Assembly (NCBI RefSeq): GCF_003096995.1
Contig: NZ_QENU01000007.1
Location: 1 to 64,000, forward strand
From: Alitibacter langaaensis DSM 22999
GTDB taxonomy: Bacteria; Pseudomonadota; Gammaproteobacteria; Enterobacterales; Pasteurellaceae
Length of the DNA stretch: 64,000 bases
Reading direction: 5' to 3'
The translations under genes and the position numbers were made by a program. The notes beneath the pieces were generated by a model. That model was not told the origin of the DNA, did no database searches, and worked only from the letters and a program-made list of their open reading frames with translations. The stretch's first letter is position 1, and every line of letters begins with the position of its first letter. This document shows, piece by piece, positions 41,122 to 51,774 of this stretch.

Positions 41122-42048
41122 CTAGTAATCTTCCATATAACCTAGGCTGCGTAGGGCGCGTTCGTCGTCTGCCCAGCCCGATTTGACTTTGACCCAAAGT
41201 TCTAAATGGACTTTATTGTCAAATAGGCGTTCCATATCTTGGCGGGCTTCCGTGCCGATGACCTTGATTTTTTGTCCGCCTTGGCCGATAACCATTTTTT
41301 TCTGACCATCTCGTTCAACAAGAATTAGTCCGTTAATTTCATAAACGCCACGTTCGTTGAGTTTGAATTGTTCAATTTCAACGGTAACAGAATAGGGCAG
41401 CTCTTCCCCCATAAAACGCATTAGTTTTTCACGAATAATTTCCGATGCCATAAAGCGTTGTGAGCGGTCGGTAACGTAATCTTCAGGGAAATGGTGAATG
41501 CCTGGTTTTAGATAACTACGTACAATTTTTTGCAAGTTATGCACATTATTGCCGCGTTGTGCTGAAATTGGCACGATTTCTTTAAAGTTAAATTTCGCTG
41601 TGATTTCATTGATGAATGGCAATAATTCATCTTTATTTTTCACGTTGTCAATTTTGTTAATAGCTAACACCACAGGTGCTTTGGCTTGGCGCAATTTATT
41701 CAGCACCATTTCATCATCTTCATTCCAATGGGTACCATCCACAACAAAGATAACTAAATCTACATCGCCAATTGCAGAGCTTGCCGCTTTGTTCATTAGG
41801 CGGTTAATCGCGCGCTTTTCTTCAATGTGTAGCCCTGGTGTATCAACATAAACTGCTTGGTATGGGCCTTCAGTATGAATGCCCACAATACGATGGCGGG
41901 TGGTTTGCGCTTTGCGTGAGGTAATGGAGATTTTTTGACCTAAGATTTTGTTAAGTAATGTGGATTTACCTACGTTAGGGCGCCCTACGATCGCAATAAA
42001 ACCACAATAGGTTTCTTCAGCTTCTGTTGTTAAAATTTCATCTGTCAT
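41122..42048 (-). CDS. era: GTPase Era
   Basis: 308 residues. G1 [10 protein letters not shown]3 DTPG, G4 NKID, and a C-terminal KH domain with [19 protein letters not shown]. It helps 30S assembly by binding the 3' end of 16S rRNA. It lies behind rnc as in E. coli. Confidence 0.93.
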   Translation of the reverse strand: MTDEILTTEAEETYCGFIAIVGRPNVGKSTLLNKILGQKISITSRKAQTTRHRIVGIHTEGPYQAVYVDTPGLHIEEKRAINRLMNKAASSAIGDVDLVIFVVDGTHWNEDDEMVLNKLRQAKAPVVLAINKIDNVKNKDELLPFINEITAKFNFKEIVPISAQRGNNVHNLQKIVRSYLKPGIHHFPEDYVTDRSQRFMASEIIREKLMRFMGEELPYSVTVEIEQFKLNERGVYEINGLILVERDGQKKMVIGQGGQKIKVIGTEARQDMERLFDNKVHLELWVKVKSGWADDERALRSLGYMEDY

Positions 42049-42060
42049 TCTGTTGCCTTG

Positions 42061-42732
42061 TTAAATTTGCAATTCTTTTAAAATTTGTTCTGCTGCAGCT
42101 TGCTCTGCTTTACGACGGCTGGCGGCAATGCCGACAAAAGTGCGGTCTAAATTGGAAACGTGACATTCCACTGTAAAGGTTTGGCAATGGGCTTCGCCTT
42201 TAATATCAGCAACGTTATAGATTGGTAGCGGAAGGCGTTTGCCTTGCAGATATTCTTGCAAGCGTGTTTTGGGATCTTTTTGGTTTTCGCCTGGTTTGAT
42301 ATCGTGCAGATATTGCGTATACCATTGACGTACGATTGCCATTGCTTGCGGTAGGTCACTATCTCGCGACATTGCGCCAATAATAGCTTCGACGCAGTCG
42401 GCAAGAATAGAAGCACGGCGAAATCCGCCACTTTTGAGCTCACCCGCACCTAATGCCATATAATCGCCTAGCTCGAAATCTTTGGCGATTTCCGCTAAGG
42501 TTTGCTCGCGTACTAAGGTGGCGCGCATTCGACTGAGCTCTCCTTCGTTACAGGCAGGGAATTGCTGATAAAGCGCTTCGCCAATGGTGAGATTTAAAAT
42601 GGCATCGCCTAAAAACTCTAATCGTTCATTATGAATTTTAGCCGCACTTCGGTGCGTTAAGGCTTGTTTTAATAACGCAGAATCGGCGAATTGATAACCG
42701 ATTTTGCGTTGTAGTCTATCTAGTTGATTCAT
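42061..42732 (-). CDS. rnc: Ribonuclease III
   Basis: 223 residues. RNase III signature [18 protein letters not shown], the second acidic site DCVEAIIGA, then a C-terminal dsRNA-binding domain ([13 protein letters not shown] through [15 protein letters not shown]). It processes rRNA and structured mRNA. Confidence 0.93.
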   Translation of the reverse strand: MNQLDRLQRKIGYQFADSALLKQALTHRSAAKIHNERLEFLGDAILNLTIGEALYQQFPACNEGELSRMRATLVREQTLAEIAKDFELGDYMALGAGELKSGGFRRASILADCVEAIIGAMSRDSDLPQAMAIVRQWYTQYLHDIKPGENQKDPKTRLQEYLQGKRLPLPIYNVADIKGEAHCQTFTVECHVSNLDRTFVGIAASRRKAEQAAAEQILKELQI

Positions 42733-42733
42733 A

Positions 42734-43756
42734 TTATTGGATTTTGGTGAATAAGCGTTCGGTACGAATTCCTGTCGGCCATTGGTTTGGTTTTTTATCT
42801 AAACTCAACCAAATGTAGCTGGCTTTTCCCACAATATTTTTTTCAGGCACAAAACCCCAGAAACGGCTGTCTTCACTCATATTGCGATTATCGCCCATCA
42901 TGAAGTAATGATCAGCAGGAACGACCCATTCAGTAACATAATATTCTTGTTTTGCATAATCTTTATAACGGAATCCTTCTGAAATAGGCTCTGGATACCA
43001 ATGAATTTTATGGCTAACATCGCCAGTTTCTGTGAGTTCTAACATGCTTGGGCCATAGATAAAACTCCCGTCTGGATTGCGCCCCATAATCGCTTTAAAT
43101 TTATCGTTAGCTTGCGGCGTGCTATAAGTGAATTCTTTCACTGTACAGTTTTCTTCACAAGGCTTGCCGTTATTACCATATACAACGGTTAATTTACGTT
43201 CGAGTTCATTATATAAAATACGATCCCCGCCAATACCAATCACGCGTTTAATGTAGTCAATATTGGGTGCTGGTGGCGCTTTAAAGACAACAACATCGCC
43301 ACGTTTTACTTTGCCTGTTTGGATGATGGTATTTTGGAAAACGGGATCTTTAATACCGTAAGCATATTTTTCGACCACAATGAAATCGCCTACTAGCAAT
43401 GTTGGCTCCATTGATTGTGATGGAATCTGGAATGGCTCAAACAGGAATGAGCGCAGAATCAAGACAAAAGCGAGCACAGGGAATAGCGAAGCGATAAATT
43501 CTTCTCCTTCACCAATGGGCTCAATTTTCGCTTTTTCTTCAGCGCTAAGTTCATGACCTGTGCGTTGTTCTGTGCGCGCAATTTGACGTTTACGGCGTGG
43601 AATGACGGAAAAACGATGATAGCACCATAAAATCCCAGAAAGTGCGGTCAATAAAATGAGTAAAATTGAAAAGGTGTTGGGTAATTGTAAGTGATCTAAC
43701 ACTTTCCAAATCCCAAAACCGACCACCAATAAAATAGGGAGAAAAAGTTTTGACAT
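42734..43756 (-). CDS. lepB: Signal peptidase I
   Basis: 340 residues. Two N-terminal membrane helices, then the catalytic Ser in [20 protein letters not shown] and the Lys in [12 protein letters not shown]; the [19 protein letters not shown] box is complete. It cuts signal peptides of exported proteins. Confidence 0.92.
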   Translation of the reverse strand: MSKLFLPILLVVGFGIWKVLDHLQLPNTFSILLILLTALSGILWCYHRFSVIPRRKRQIARTEQRTGHELSAEEKAKIEPIGEGEEFIASLFPVLAFVLILRSFLFEPFQIPSQSMEPTLLVGDFIVVEKYAYGIKDPVFQNTIIQTGKVKRGDVVVFKAPPAPNIDYIKRVIGIGGDRILYNELERKLTVVYGNNGKPCEENCTVKEFTYSTPQANDKFKAIMGRNPDGSFIYGPSMLELTETGDVSHKIHWYPEPISEGFRYKDYAKQEYYVTEWVVPADHYFMMGDNRNMSEDSRFWGFVPEKNIVGKASYIWLSLDKKPNQWPTGIRTERLFTKIQ

Positions 43757-43767
43757 AGTATTCCTTA

Positions 43768-45564
43768 TTAATCTTTTCCTACATGTAAAATAGCTAAAAA
43801 CGCTTCTTGTGGCACTTCAACATTGCCTAGCTGTTTCATGCGTTTTTTACCTTCTTTCTGTTTCTGTAACAGTTTTTTCTTACGACTCACATCGCCACCA
43901 TAACATTTGGCTAACACGTTTTTACGCAACTGTTTCACGGTAGAGCGTGCGATGACTTGGTTGCCGATTGCCGCTTGAATCGCAATATCGAATTGTTGAC
44001 GTGGAATTAATTCTTTCATTTTTTCCACTAATTCACGCCCACGATAGGCGGCATTATCTTTGTGCACGATTAAAGCCAGTGCATCTACTCGTTCACCGTT
44101 AATCATAATATCTACACGCACCATATTTGCCGCTTGGAAACGTTTGAAACCGTAGTCCAAGGAAGCGTATCCACGAGAGGTCGATTTTAAACGGTCAAAG
44201 AAATCCAATACCACTTCGCCCATTGGGATTTCATAGGTTAAGGCAATTTGGTTACCGTGATAAACCATATTAGTTTGCACGCCGCGTTTTTCTACACAAA
44301 GTGTAATCACATTGCCTAAATATTCTTGTGGCACCAATATATTACATTCAGCAATCGGCTCGCGAATTTCTTGAATATTATTCAGTGGTGGCAATTTTGA
44401 TGGGCTATCCACATAGACCACATCGCCATTCGTCAGTTCCACTTCATACACTACTGTCGGCGCGGTGGTGATTAAGTCTAAATCGTATTCTCGTTCTAAA
44501 CGCTCTTGGATAATTTCCATATGGAGCAAGCCCAAGAAACCACAACGGAAACCAAAGCCCAGAGCGGTTGATGTTTCTGGTTCATAGAACAAGGAAGCAT
44601 CGTTAAGGCTTAATTTACCTAATGCATCGCGGAATGCTTCATAATCATCAGAACTCACAGGGAATAAACCCGCATAAACTTGCGGTTTGACTTTCTTGAA
44701 GCCAGGTAATACTTCTGTTGCGCTATTATGTTGATGAGTGAATGTATCCCCCACTGGTGCGCCTAAAATATCTTTAATAGCGCAAACAACCCAGCCCACT
44801 TCACCAGTTTTCAGCTCAGTTGTATCGAGTTGTTTTGGCGTAAAAATACCAAGACGATCAACATTATAGGCTTGCCCTGTGGACATCACTTTGATCTTAT
44901 CGCCTTTTTTCATCACCCCATTTTTAACGCGAACGAGAGAAACAACCCCTAAGTAATTATCAAACCAAGAGTCAATAATTAGCGCTTGCAATGGCGCATT
45001 CATATCGCCCTCAGGTGCTGGAATTTTATGGACGATTTCTTCTAAAACATCCTCAATCCCCACCCCTGTTTTGGCTGAACAACGCACTGCTTCCATCGCA
45101 TCAATACCAACAATGTCTTCAATTTCTTCGGCAACACGTTCAGGATCGGCGGCAGGTAAGTCAATTTTATTTAAAATTGGCACGACTTCTAAATCCATTT
45201 CAATCGCGGTATAGCAGTTTGCTAAGGTTTGTGCTTCTACACCTTGCCCCGCATCAACAACGAGTAATGCGCCCTCGCAGGCAGCGAGAGAGCGTGATAC
45301 TTCATAAGAAAAATCCACATGCCCCGGCGTATCAATAAAGTTTAATTGATAAGTTTCGCCATCTTTTGCTTTGTAATTTAAAGTAACACTTTGTGCTTTG
45401 ATCGTGATCCCACGTTCACGCTCAAGATCCATTGAGTCAAGCACTTGCGCTTCCATTTCACGGTCAGACAAACCACCACAGGTTTGAATTAAGCGGTCAG
45501 AAAGTGTGGATTTACCGTGGTCAATATGGGCAATAATGGAAAAGTTACGAATGTTTTTCATCAT
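43768..45564 (-). CDS. lepA: Elongation factor 4 (LepA)
   Basis: 598 residues counted from the first of two adjacent ATGs; the second (45561) is equally possible. G-domain motifs are [23 protein letters not shown] and NKIDLPAA; the C-terminal LepA-specific domain ends [17 protein letters not shown]. It is a translational GTPase that acts in initiation or back-translocation. First gene of the lepA-lepB-rnc-era operon. Confidence 0.94.
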   Translation of the reverse strand: MMKNIRNFSIIAHIDHGKSTLSDRLIQTCGGLSDREMEAQVLDSMDLERERGITIKAQSVTLNYKAKDGETYQLNFIDTPGHVDFSYEVSRSLAACEGALLVVDAGQGVEAQTLANCYTAIEMDLEVVPILNKIDLPAADPERVAEEIEDIVGIDAMEAVRCSAKTGVGIEDVLEEIVHKIPAPEGDMNAPLQALIIDSWFDNYLGVVSLVRVKNGVMKKGDKIKVMSTGQAYNVDRLGIFTPKQLDTTELKTGEVGWVVCAIKDILGAPVGDTFTHQHNSATEVLPGFKKVKPQVYAGLFPVSSDDYEAFRDALGKLSLNDASLFYEPETSTALGFGFRCGFLGLLHMEIIQERLEREYDLDLITTAPTVVYEVELTNGDVVYVDSPSKLPPLNNIQEIREPIAECNILVPQEYLGNVITLCVEKRGVQTNMVYHGNQIALTYEIPMGEVVLDFFDRLKSTSRGYASLDYGFKRFQAANMVRVDIMINGERVDALALIVHKDNAAYRGRELVEKMKELIPRQQFDIAIQAAIGNQVIARSTVKQLRKNVLAKCYGGDVSRKKKLLQKQKEGKKRMKQLGNVEVPQEAFLAILHVGKD

Positions 45565-45674
45565 AAAAATTTAAAATCTAGTAAATTGTTTTTTATAAAA
45601 ATTTAATCGATGAATTGTACCTGAAAGGCTCGGATACTGCTAGAAGTGCGGTCATAAAATACGTTGTTTTATGC

Positions 45675-45712
45675 AAAAAAATACCCCAAAGCGAACTTTG
45701 GGGTAGTTTTTG
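45675..45712. terminator. Terminator between grcA and lepA
   Basis: TACCCCAAAG (45682-45691) pairs with CTTTGGGGTA (45696-45705). T runs lie on both sides. It ends grcA on the minus strand. Confidence 0.85.
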
Positions 45713-45730
45713 CTAAACTACTTTCAGAAA

Positions 45731-46114
45731 TTATAGAGATTCAGTGAAAGTACGAGTAATAACATCGCGTTGTTGTTCTGGTGTTAATGAGTTGAAACGC
45801 ACTGCATAACCAGACACACGAATTGTTAATTGTGGGTAGTTTTCAGGGTGTTTCACTGCATCTTCTAAAGTTTCGCGACGTAATACGTTTACGTTTAAGT
45901 GTTGACCACCTTCCACTTTTACAGTTGGACGTACATCAACTGGTAATTCACGATATTCGAATTGACCTAATTCGCTAACTGCAACAACTTGGTCTTCTGC
46001 GAAATCTTTTTTCGCTGCTAAACAACGTGCTTCACCTTTTTCTGCGTCTAATAACCAGAATGAGTTTAATAAGCTGTCGTTTGCTGCTTGAGTAATTTGG
46101 ATACCTTTAATCAT
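45731..46114 (-). CDS. grcA: Autonomous glycyl radical cofactor GrcA (YfiD)
   Basis: 127 residues, the same length as in H. influenzae. The C-terminus carries the glycyl radical loop [17 protein letters not shown] and is nearly identical to the end of PflB in this window. GrcA replaces the C-terminal part of oxygen-damaged pyruvate formate-lyase and restores its activity. Two perfect FNR boxes upstream point to anaerobic induction. A GGAGG ribosome site precedes the ATG. Confidence 0.93.
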   Translation of the reverse strand: MIKGIQITQAANDSLLNSFWLLDAEKGEARCLAAKKDFAEDQVVAVSELGQFEYRELPVDVRPTVKVEGGQHLNVNVLRRETLEDAVKHPENYPQLTIRVSGYAVRFNSLTPEQQRDVITRTFTESL

Positions 46115-46166
46115 TTTTTGCCTCCATTTGGCTGTTGGAAATGTATAAATTCAAAAGTTGTTATAA

Positions 46167-46194
46167 ATTTTATCAAAAAATTTGAAAGGGTCAA
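46167..46194 (-). promoter_or_regulatory. Likely sigma-70 promoter of grcA
   Basis: Reading the minus strand, TTGACC (46194-46189) and TAAAAT (46172-46167) are separated by 16 bases, ahead of the grcA start and behind the nearer FNR box. Confidence 0.5.
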
Positions 46195-46201
46195 CTTTTT
46201 T

Positions 46202-46215
46202 TTGATTTTAATCAA
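46202..46215. promoter_or_regulatory. FNR box, proximal, upstream of grcA
   Basis: TTGATTTTAATCAA, a perfect match to the FNR consensus TTGAT-N4-ATCAA, about 90 bases ahead of grcA. Confidence 0.85.
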
Positions 46216-46245
46216 TTCTAAATTTCTATCGAATAAATCGCTGAA

Positions 46246-46259
46246 TTGATCCATATCAA
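46246..46259. promoter_or_regulatory. FNR box, distal, between grcA and ung
   Basis: TTGATCCATATCAA is a second perfect FNR consensus, centred 44 bases (four helix turns) from the first. Confidence 0.85.
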
Positions 46260-46378
46260 TTGAATTGTGTAAAGAATACTCACTTTTTATAGGGTTATCA
46301 AGTGACTTTTCATAAAAAACTACCGAAAATGACCGCACTTCTTTATAATTAGGGCATTTCTATGCTTAAGGAGTTGGG

Positions 46379-47047
46379 ATGAAAACTTGGAAAGATGTGA
46401 TTGCCATCGAGAAAACACAACCGTATTTTCAACAGATTCTTGCGCAAGTTCAACAAGCCCGTCAAGCTGGCAAAATTGTTTATCCACCACAGAATGAAAT
46501 TTTTAGTGCGTTCAAATTAACGGAATTTGAACAGGTCAAAGTGGTTATTTTAGGGCAAGATCCTTATCACGGACCGAATCAAGCCCATGGTTTAGCATTT
46601 TCAGTGAAGCCTTCAGTGAAAATTCCCCCATCACTTTTGAATATGTATAAAGAATTGAAAAATGAATATCCTGATTTCCAAATCCCGAATCATGGCTATC
46701 TCGTTCCTTGGGCAGAGCAAGGCGTGTTGTTATTAAATACGGTGCTGACGGTCGAACAAGGACAAGCCCATTCTCATGCGAATTTTGGCTGGGAAACTTT
46801 TACCGACCACGTTATTCAAGCGTTAAATGAACGGCGTGAAAATTTGGTTTTTTTATTATGGGGCAGTCATGCGCAACGAAAAGGGCAATTTATTGACCGC
46901 ACTAAGCATTGCGTATTAACCGCCGTGCATCCTTCGCCGTTATCAGCCAATCGAGGTTTTTTCGGCTGTGGACATTTTGCCAAAGCGAATGACTATTTAT
47001 CTTCAAAAAATTTATCCCCCATTAAGTGGCAATTAGCAAATATTTAG
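46379..47047 (+). CDS. ung: Uracil-DNA glycosylase
   Basis: 222 residues. Catalytic Asp in [23 protein letters not shown]-entry loop [14 protein letters not shown]. It removes uracil from DNA. AAGGAGTTGGG precedes the ATG. It is divergent from grcA. Confidence 0.94.
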   Translation: MKTWKDVIAIEKTQPYFQQILAQVQQARQAGKIVYPPQNEIFSAFKLTEFEQVKVVILGQDPYHGPNQAHGLAFSVKPSVKIPPSLLNMYKELKNEYPDFQIPNHGYLVPWAEQGVLLLNTVLTVEQGQAHSHANFGWETFTDHVIQALNERRENLVFLLWGSHAQRKGQFIDRTKHCVLTAVHPSPLSANRGFFGCGHFAKANDYLSSKNLSPIKWQLANI

Positions 47048-47055
47048 GACCCCTT

Positions 47056-47832
47056 ATGTTAGCGATTATTTCCCCAGCAAAAACATTAGATTACGAAAGT
47101 GCGGTTCCAAAACTTTCCTTTTCTCAACCGCACTTAACTGATTACAGTGAGCAATTAATTCAGCTTTGCCGCCAATTTACCCCCGATGAATTGGCTTCTT
47201 TAATGTCTATTAGCGATAAATTGGCAGGGCTAAATGTGGCACGTTTTGCACAATGGCAAAAAGAACATAATGAAGAAAATGCTCGCGCCGCGCTTTATGC
47301 TTTTAAAGGTGAAGTTTATACTGGATTAGATGCTTATTCTTTAACTGCCGATGAGGTGCAATTTGCGCAATCTCATTTAGCAATGTTGTCAGGTTTATAT
47401 GGTTTGCTAAAACCCCTAGATTTGATACAACCCTATCGTTTGGAAATGGGAACCAAACTGGCAAATAGCAAAGGCAAAGATTTGTATGCGTTTTGGGGAG
47501 AGATCATCACGCAATCCTTACAGCAAGCGATAGATGCGCAAGGCGATGATATTCTGGTCAATATTGCCTCTGATGAATATTATAAATCGGTGAAAGCAAG
47601 CCTGCTGAATGCACAAATTATTAAACCGATTTTCTTAGATAACAAAAACGGCAAATATAAAGTGATCAGTTTTTATGCCAAACACGCGCGCGGTTTGATG
47701 TGTCGCTATATCATTCAAAATCGACTAACGGATATTGAACAGCTGAAAGAGTTTGATTTAGGCGGCTATTGGTTTGATGAAACGAGTTCAACCGCGAGTG
47801 AATTTGTTTTTAAACGAGATATAAAAGAGTAA
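47056..47832 (+). CDS. yaaA: Peroxide stress protein YaaA
   Basis: 258 residues from the ATG at 47056 ([15 protein letters not shown]), the family start. Conserved segments: [37 protein letters not shown] and ASDEYYKSV. In E. coli YaaA lowers free iron and protects DNA under peroxide stress. Confidence 0.88.
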   Translation: MLAIISPAKTLDYESAVPKLSFSQPHLTDYSEQLIQLCRQFTPDELASLMSISDKLAGLNVARFAQWQKEHNEENARAALYAFKGEVYTGLDAYSLTADEVQFAQSHLAMLSGLYGLLKPLDLIQPYRLEMGTKLANSKGKDLYAFWGEIITQSLQQAIDAQGDDILVNIASDEYYKSVKASLLNAQIIKPIFLDNKNGKYKVISFYAKHARGLMCRYIIQNRLTDIEQLKEFDLGGYWFDETSSTASEFVFKRDIKE

Positions 47833-47838
47833 TTGACG

Positions 47839-48456
47839 ATGAAAAAAATATTTGTATTTTTGACCGCACTTTTAACAGGCTGTACGCTAACTGGCACGAA
47901 AAATCCCCTAGAAATTCCGCAGGATCAGCAGGTGCAATTAAACGCACCCAAAACCATTAAACATAATAATAAAACCTATAAATTAAAAGCTGATCATGAT
48001 TTGGGCACCATAGCGCGCTTTGTGTATTTTGAAGGCAAAGATACCGCCACTAATTGGAACAGTGAAATTGAGTTATTGCATGATCGCAACTTTGAAAATC
48101 GTGATCTTACTGAGCGTGTAAAACTACGGGAAAAAGTGTATCAAAATACGGGCGTCAAACATTTTAATTTAGATAAGCGCGATCAGGCGTTGTATAGTTT
48201 TGTGATTTATTCCCCAACGGAAACGCAAAAAAACTGGCAAGTTAACGTAGCGCGGGGAGAGGATGTTGCAGGATGCGGTTTTGTGCAATATCAATATATT
48301 TTGAAAGTGCCTAGAACACAAAAATTAATGAATATGGGGCAAGTGAAATTAATTGGTTATTTGAAGAAATACGTCATCGACAAAGAACTGGTTCGTTTAG
48401 CGAAATTAAATTGGCGTTGGCAATGTGCATTGCCTGCTCGTTCTTCAACGAAATAA
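47839..48456 (+). CDS. Lipoprotein of unknown function
   Basis: 205 residues from the ATG at 47839 (MKKIFVFLTALLTGC, lipobox LLTGC; Cys15 lipidated). After the signal comes an extended part rich in Lys and Asn (about 30-60), then a mixed alpha/beta segment with FVYFEGKDTATNWNSEIELL. Two further Cys (in AGCGFVQYQY and WRWQCALP) could form a disulfide. The codons for 'LTAL' hold an uptake signal. I do not recognise a family. It is spaced six bases from yaaA and may be co-transcribed with it. Confidence 0.7.
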   Translation: MKKIFVFLTALLTGCTLTGTKNPLEIPQDQQVQLNAPKTIKHNNKTYKLKADHDLGTIARFVYFEGKDTATNWNSEIELLHDRNFENRDLTERVKLREKVYQNTGVKHFNLDKRDQALYSFVIYSPTETQKNWQVNVARGEDVAGCGFVQYQYILKVPRTQKLMNMGQVKLIGYLKKYVIDKELVRLAKLNWRWQCALPARSSTK

Positions 48457-48462
48457 TCGTTA

Positions 48463-48486
48463 AAAATCCACCACAGGGTGGATTTT
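48463..48486 (+). terminator. Terminator behind the 47839 lipoprotein gene
   Basis: AAAATCCACC (48463-48472) pairs with GGTGGATTTT (48477-48486), tail ATAT. Confidence 0.75.
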
Positions 48487-48518
48487 ATATATGTGGTGAT
48501 TTTAGTTAAGAAAATTAA

Positions 48519-48543
48519 AAAAGCGTGGGAAATCCACGCTTTT
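48519..48543. terminator. Terminator behind raiA (bidirectional)
   Basis: AAAAGCGTGG (48519-48528) pairs with CCACGCTTTT (48534-48543). T runs lie on both strands. Confidence 0.8.
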
Positions 48544-48568
48544 ATTGTATTTGTATTAATATTTTCGA

Positions 48569-48886
48569 TTAAAAAGAATCTTTTAAGCGTTCATTTGCTC
48601 GGCGAGCTTCGCTTTTGTGTTGTAATTTATTGAGTTGGCGTTCGAGTTTTTCTTCCACAAGATTGATGGCATGATACATGTCATCAGATTCTGCGGTGGC
48701 GAATAAATTGCCGTTCGGGGTGCCGATGGTGGCTTCAACGCCAAAACCTTGTGGGAGTTTGCTTAATACAAAATGCGGGTTAATTAACTGCGTTTGCCAT
48801 TTCTCCAATTTAGCTAATCTGTCTTCAATGTGAGCACGAATTGCAGGCGTAATGTCCATTTGTTTGCTTGCGATATTAAGTGTCAT
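48569..48886 (-). CDS. raiA: Ribosome-associated inhibitor RaiA (YfiA)
   Basis: 105 residues, short hibernation factor type. [20 protein letters not shown] start, [24 protein letters not shown] core, basic C-terminus [14 protein letters not shown]. It blocks the decoding site of idle ribosomes. Confidence 0.88.
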   Translation of the reverse strand: MTLNIASKQMDITPAIRAHIEDRLAKLEKWQTQLINPHFVLSKLPQGFGVEATIGTPNGNLFATAESDDMYHAINLVEEKLERQLNKLQHKSEARRANERLKDSF

Positions 48887-49169
48887 GGCAGTTACCTCTT
48901 TTGCTGTTAGGCGTATTGCTACGCGGTTGACTTTGATTAATTACAAAATATGCCTATCTGCATGCCTTTTCAAGTAGTTTATTCATTGCCAATGGAGTAA
49001 TTTTCAAAAATATGATCTGGATCGCAAAACCATAAAAAAATCCTTTTTTTTCCGAACAAAGCCAGTTAGCATATAAAAGCCAAATGGCTATGAAATTAGT
49101 TATGAAATGCCAATATGAATATGGCATAAAAGTAAAATACATGTGATATAAATAAAAGGGGACGTGAAA

Positions 49170-50160
49170 TGATCTGACCCCAAAAGTTGGACTAACTAAC
49201 TAACTGATTAAGGTGCAGATTTTTTTATGACTAAATATACTCAAAGTTTCAAACAACAAGTACTCGACTTTTATCTTCAAAATGGAAAAAATCGTTCGCT
49301 TACTCGCCAATATTTTCAGCTTACCAAAGCACGTTATAGCGCTGGATTGCTAAATTTAATCATAATGGAATCAATGGATTAGCGGTGTTAGGTAAAAAAC
49401 GATGTTATTCTGTTGAATTTTAATTAAAAGTCATTCAAGCTATTCAAAAGGACAGTATTCCGCTGAAGCCGCGTGCTTTCACTTTGATATCCCCAATTCA
49501 GGAATCATTAGCCAATGGTTGCAAACCTTCGAAAAACAAGGTATAGAGGGGTTGTTACCCAAACCTAAAGGTCGTTCAAGTATGAAACGAAAATATCCTA
49601 AAATGCCACCGAAGCCCAAAACGGAAGAGGAACGCTTGCGTTACCGAATTTGGGAATGAGAAGCGGAGAATACCATTCTAAAAAAGTGGCAGGAACTCAA
49701 CCAACAAAAAATACAGAGAAAGCTGTCATCGTAAATGCCTTGAGCTCGCGTTTTCCGTTGGAGCTATTACTCAGGTTAATCTGATTGTGATGACACAGGT
49801 AGTGAAACGCTTGAGTGGGGCAAAACCGATACGCCATTCCGACCAAGGATGGCAGTACCAAATGATAGGTTATAGGAATATATTGAAAAAAAAACACGGT
49901 ATTAATCTAAGCAAAGCATGTTGAGAAAAGGTAACTGCCATTGATAATGGGGCGATGGAAAGCTTTTTCGGGCGATTAAAGACAGAATATTACTTTGGCA
50001 AGCTGTTTTAGACGTTTGAACAGCTTGAAAAAGTGATTCACGAATACATTCATTACTATAATAATGAGCGTATTCAAGTGAAGTTAAAAGGACTAAGTCC
50101 TGTGGAATACAGGAGTCAGTCCTTGAATTAAAATAGAGTCTAACTTTTTAGGTCAGATCA
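49170..50160 (+). mobile_element. Decayed IS3-family insertion sequence with intact ends
   Basis: The left end TGATCTGACCCCAAAAGTT and the right end (complement TGATCTGACCTAAAAAGTTA) are imperfect terminal inverted repeats. Both flanks carry AAA, which fits the 3-base target duplication of this family. At 991 bp it is shorter than typical IS150-group elements, and its transposase frames are broken. Confidence 0.75.
49227..50131 (+). pseudogene. IS3-family transposase OrfA/OrfB remnant
   Basis: OrfA starts MTKYTQSFKQQVLDFYLQ, then loses frame near 49345 (WIAKFNHNGINGLAVLG appears in another frame). OrfB lacks most of its N-terminal half; its DDE domain end is still seen: IRHSDQGWQYQM, a stop at about 49919-49921, DNGAMESFFGRLKTEYYF, a stop at about 50009, and YIHYYNNERIQVKLKGLSPVEYR. 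Several stops and shifts show it is inactive. Confidence 0.75.
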
Positions 50161-50194
50161 AAAATCCCCCTCTTTTTAAACGAGGGGATTTTTA
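50161..50194 (-). terminator. Terminator of the PTS permease gene
   Basis: AAAATCCCC on one side and GGGGATTTTT on the other form a stem closed by a CTC/GAG pairing. On the minus strand a T run follows. It directly abuts the IS end. Confidence 0.7.
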
Positions 50195-50198
50195 TTGC

Positions 50199-51653
50199 TT
50201 AAACATGTTTCATAGCATCTGCAACTAATTCTGCTTCTGCGCCGAGGATCACTTGTAAACCATTTCCGCCTAATTTTACTACGCCTTTTGAACCAAGCTG
50301 TTTGAGCATTGCTTCGTTAATTTTGCTCATGTCGTTGATAGTGAGCCGTAAACGGGTGATACAAGCGTCAATATTGGCAATGTTTTCTTTGCCACCAAGT
50401 GCCTCGATAAATTTGGCGGCGCGTTCGGCACGAGAGATATTATTTTGCACATTTTGCGCTTCACTTTCATCTTCTTCACGACCTAATGTTTTTAGGTTTA
50501 GGGTTTTAATCATAACGCGAAAGACGACATAATAGATGATAGCAAATACTATGCCTTGCGCAATGAGCATATACCAATGCACGGCTAATGGGTTGCGTGA
50601 TGATAGTACCAAATCGACTAATCCCGCGCTAAAGCCAAAGCCTGCGATCCATTGCATTGAAGCGGCGATAAATACTGATAATCCCATTAACAATGCGTGT
50701 ACTAAATACAAAATTGGCGCAACGAACATAAAGGCAAATTCTAACGGTTCGGTAATACCTGTAAAGAATGATGCCAATGCTGCTGCGAACATAATGGATG
50801 CCACTTGGGCTTTTTTAGCAGGTTTTGCACTGTGATAAATAGCGAGTGCCGCAGCAGGCAAGCCAAACATCATGACAGGGAAGAACCCTGCTTGATACAT
50901 ACCTGTGACTCCGACTACCCCCGTGCCTTCTGCGATTGATTTTGCACCGCCTAGGAAGTTTGGAATATCATTAATTCCTGCAACATCAAACCAGAAAACA
51001 GAATTCAAAGCATGGTGTAAGCCGACAGGAATTAATAAACGATTGAAGAAACCGTAAATACCCGCACCGAGTGTGCCCATATCCTTAATGGTTTCGCCAA
51101 AGGAAACTAAGCCGCCAAAAATTGCTGGCCATACATAAAGTAAAGCGTAAGATAATGCAATCATCACAATTGAAACGATAATTGGTACCAAGCGTTTTCC
51201 GCTAAAGAAAGCGAGCGCTTTGGGTAATTCTACTTGGTGGAATGCGTTATAAAGTTCAGCGGAAATCACCCCAACAAGAATGCCCACAAACTGATTGTTA
51301 ATTTTTGTAAAGGCAGCAGGCACTTGTTCTACTGGCACACCAAGCAATTGTGCGGCGCCTGCTGGTGACAGTAGGGTGGTGACTACTAAATAGCCCACTA
51401 AGCCTGATAATGCAGCAGATCCATGTTTATCTTTCGACAAGCCAAATGCCACACCCACAGCAAATAAAATTGCCATATTATCAATAATCGCTAAACCAGA
51501 TTTAATGAGCAACGCGGCTAATTGGCTATTGGTGCCCCAGCCATCGGGATCGAGCCAATAACCGATCCCCATTAATACTGCGGCAGCTGGTAACGCTGCC
51601 ACAGGCACCATTAACGCGCGCCCAATTTTTTGTAAATAGTTAAGAATATTCAT
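50199..51653 (-). CDS. nagE: PTS EIICB permease, N-acetylglucosamine type (NagE-like)
   Basis: 484 residues from the ATG at 51653. An EIIC domain with about ten membrane helices (RALMVPVAALPAAAVLMGIG, GFFNRLLIPVGLHHALN, FFTGITEPLEFAFMF) is joined to an EIIB domain whose phosphorylated Cys lies in IDACITRLRLT. The EIIA domain of E. coli NagE is missing, so a separate Crr-type EIIA must donate phosphate. Sequence is closer to NagE than to PtsG, but glucose as substrate cannot be excluded. Confidence 0.78.
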   Translation of the reverse strand: MNILNYLQKIGRALMVPVAALPAAAVLMGIGYWLDPDGWGTNSQLAALLIKSGLAIIDNMAILFAVGVAFGLSKDKHGSAALSGLVGYLVVTTLLSPAGAAQLLGVPVEQVPAAFTKINNQFVGILVGVISAELYNAFHQVELPKALAFFSGKRLVPIIVSIVMIALSYALLYVWPAIFGGLVSFGETIKDMGTLGAGIYGFFNRLLIPVGLHHALNSVFWFDVAGINDIPNFLGGAKSIAEGTGVVGVTGMYQAGFFPVMMFGLPAAALAIYHSAKPAKKAQVASIMFAAALASFFTGITEPLEFAFMFVAPILYLVHALLMGLSVFIAASMQWIAGFGFSAGLVDLVLSSRNPLAVHWYMLIAQGIVFAIIYYVVFRVMIKTLNLKTLGREEDESEAQNVQNNISRAERAAKFIEALGGKENIANIDACITRLRLTINDMSKINEAMLKQLGSKGVVKLGGNGLQVILGAEAELVADAMKHV

Positions 51654-51716
51654 CATATTTTCCTTTGGTATACAAAATGGCGGGATTGTAGCACAAGGTC
51701 ATATTTCACCAAACAA

Positions 51717-51757
51717 AAAGTGCGGTCAAAATTCTTCAAGAAAATTGACCGCACTTT
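51717..51757 (-). terminator. Terminator behind the OPT gene made of paired uptake signals
   Basis: AAAGTGCGGTCAA (51717-51729) pairs with TTGACCGCACTTT (51745-51757). Confidence 0.75.
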
Positions 51758-51774
51758 GTTTTGTCATTGACAGA

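Noticed and set aside
46111-46338. 75-residue open frame on the minus strand in front of grcA
   Set aside because: It covers both FNR boxes and the promoter, and its end overlaps the grcA start; the regulatory reading explains the sequence better.
48954-49142. 62-residue hydrophobic open frame on the minus strand
   Set aside because: No ribosome site of note, no recognisable family, low-complexity Phe/Tyr-rich composition in an AT-rich gap beside an IS; more likely chance.
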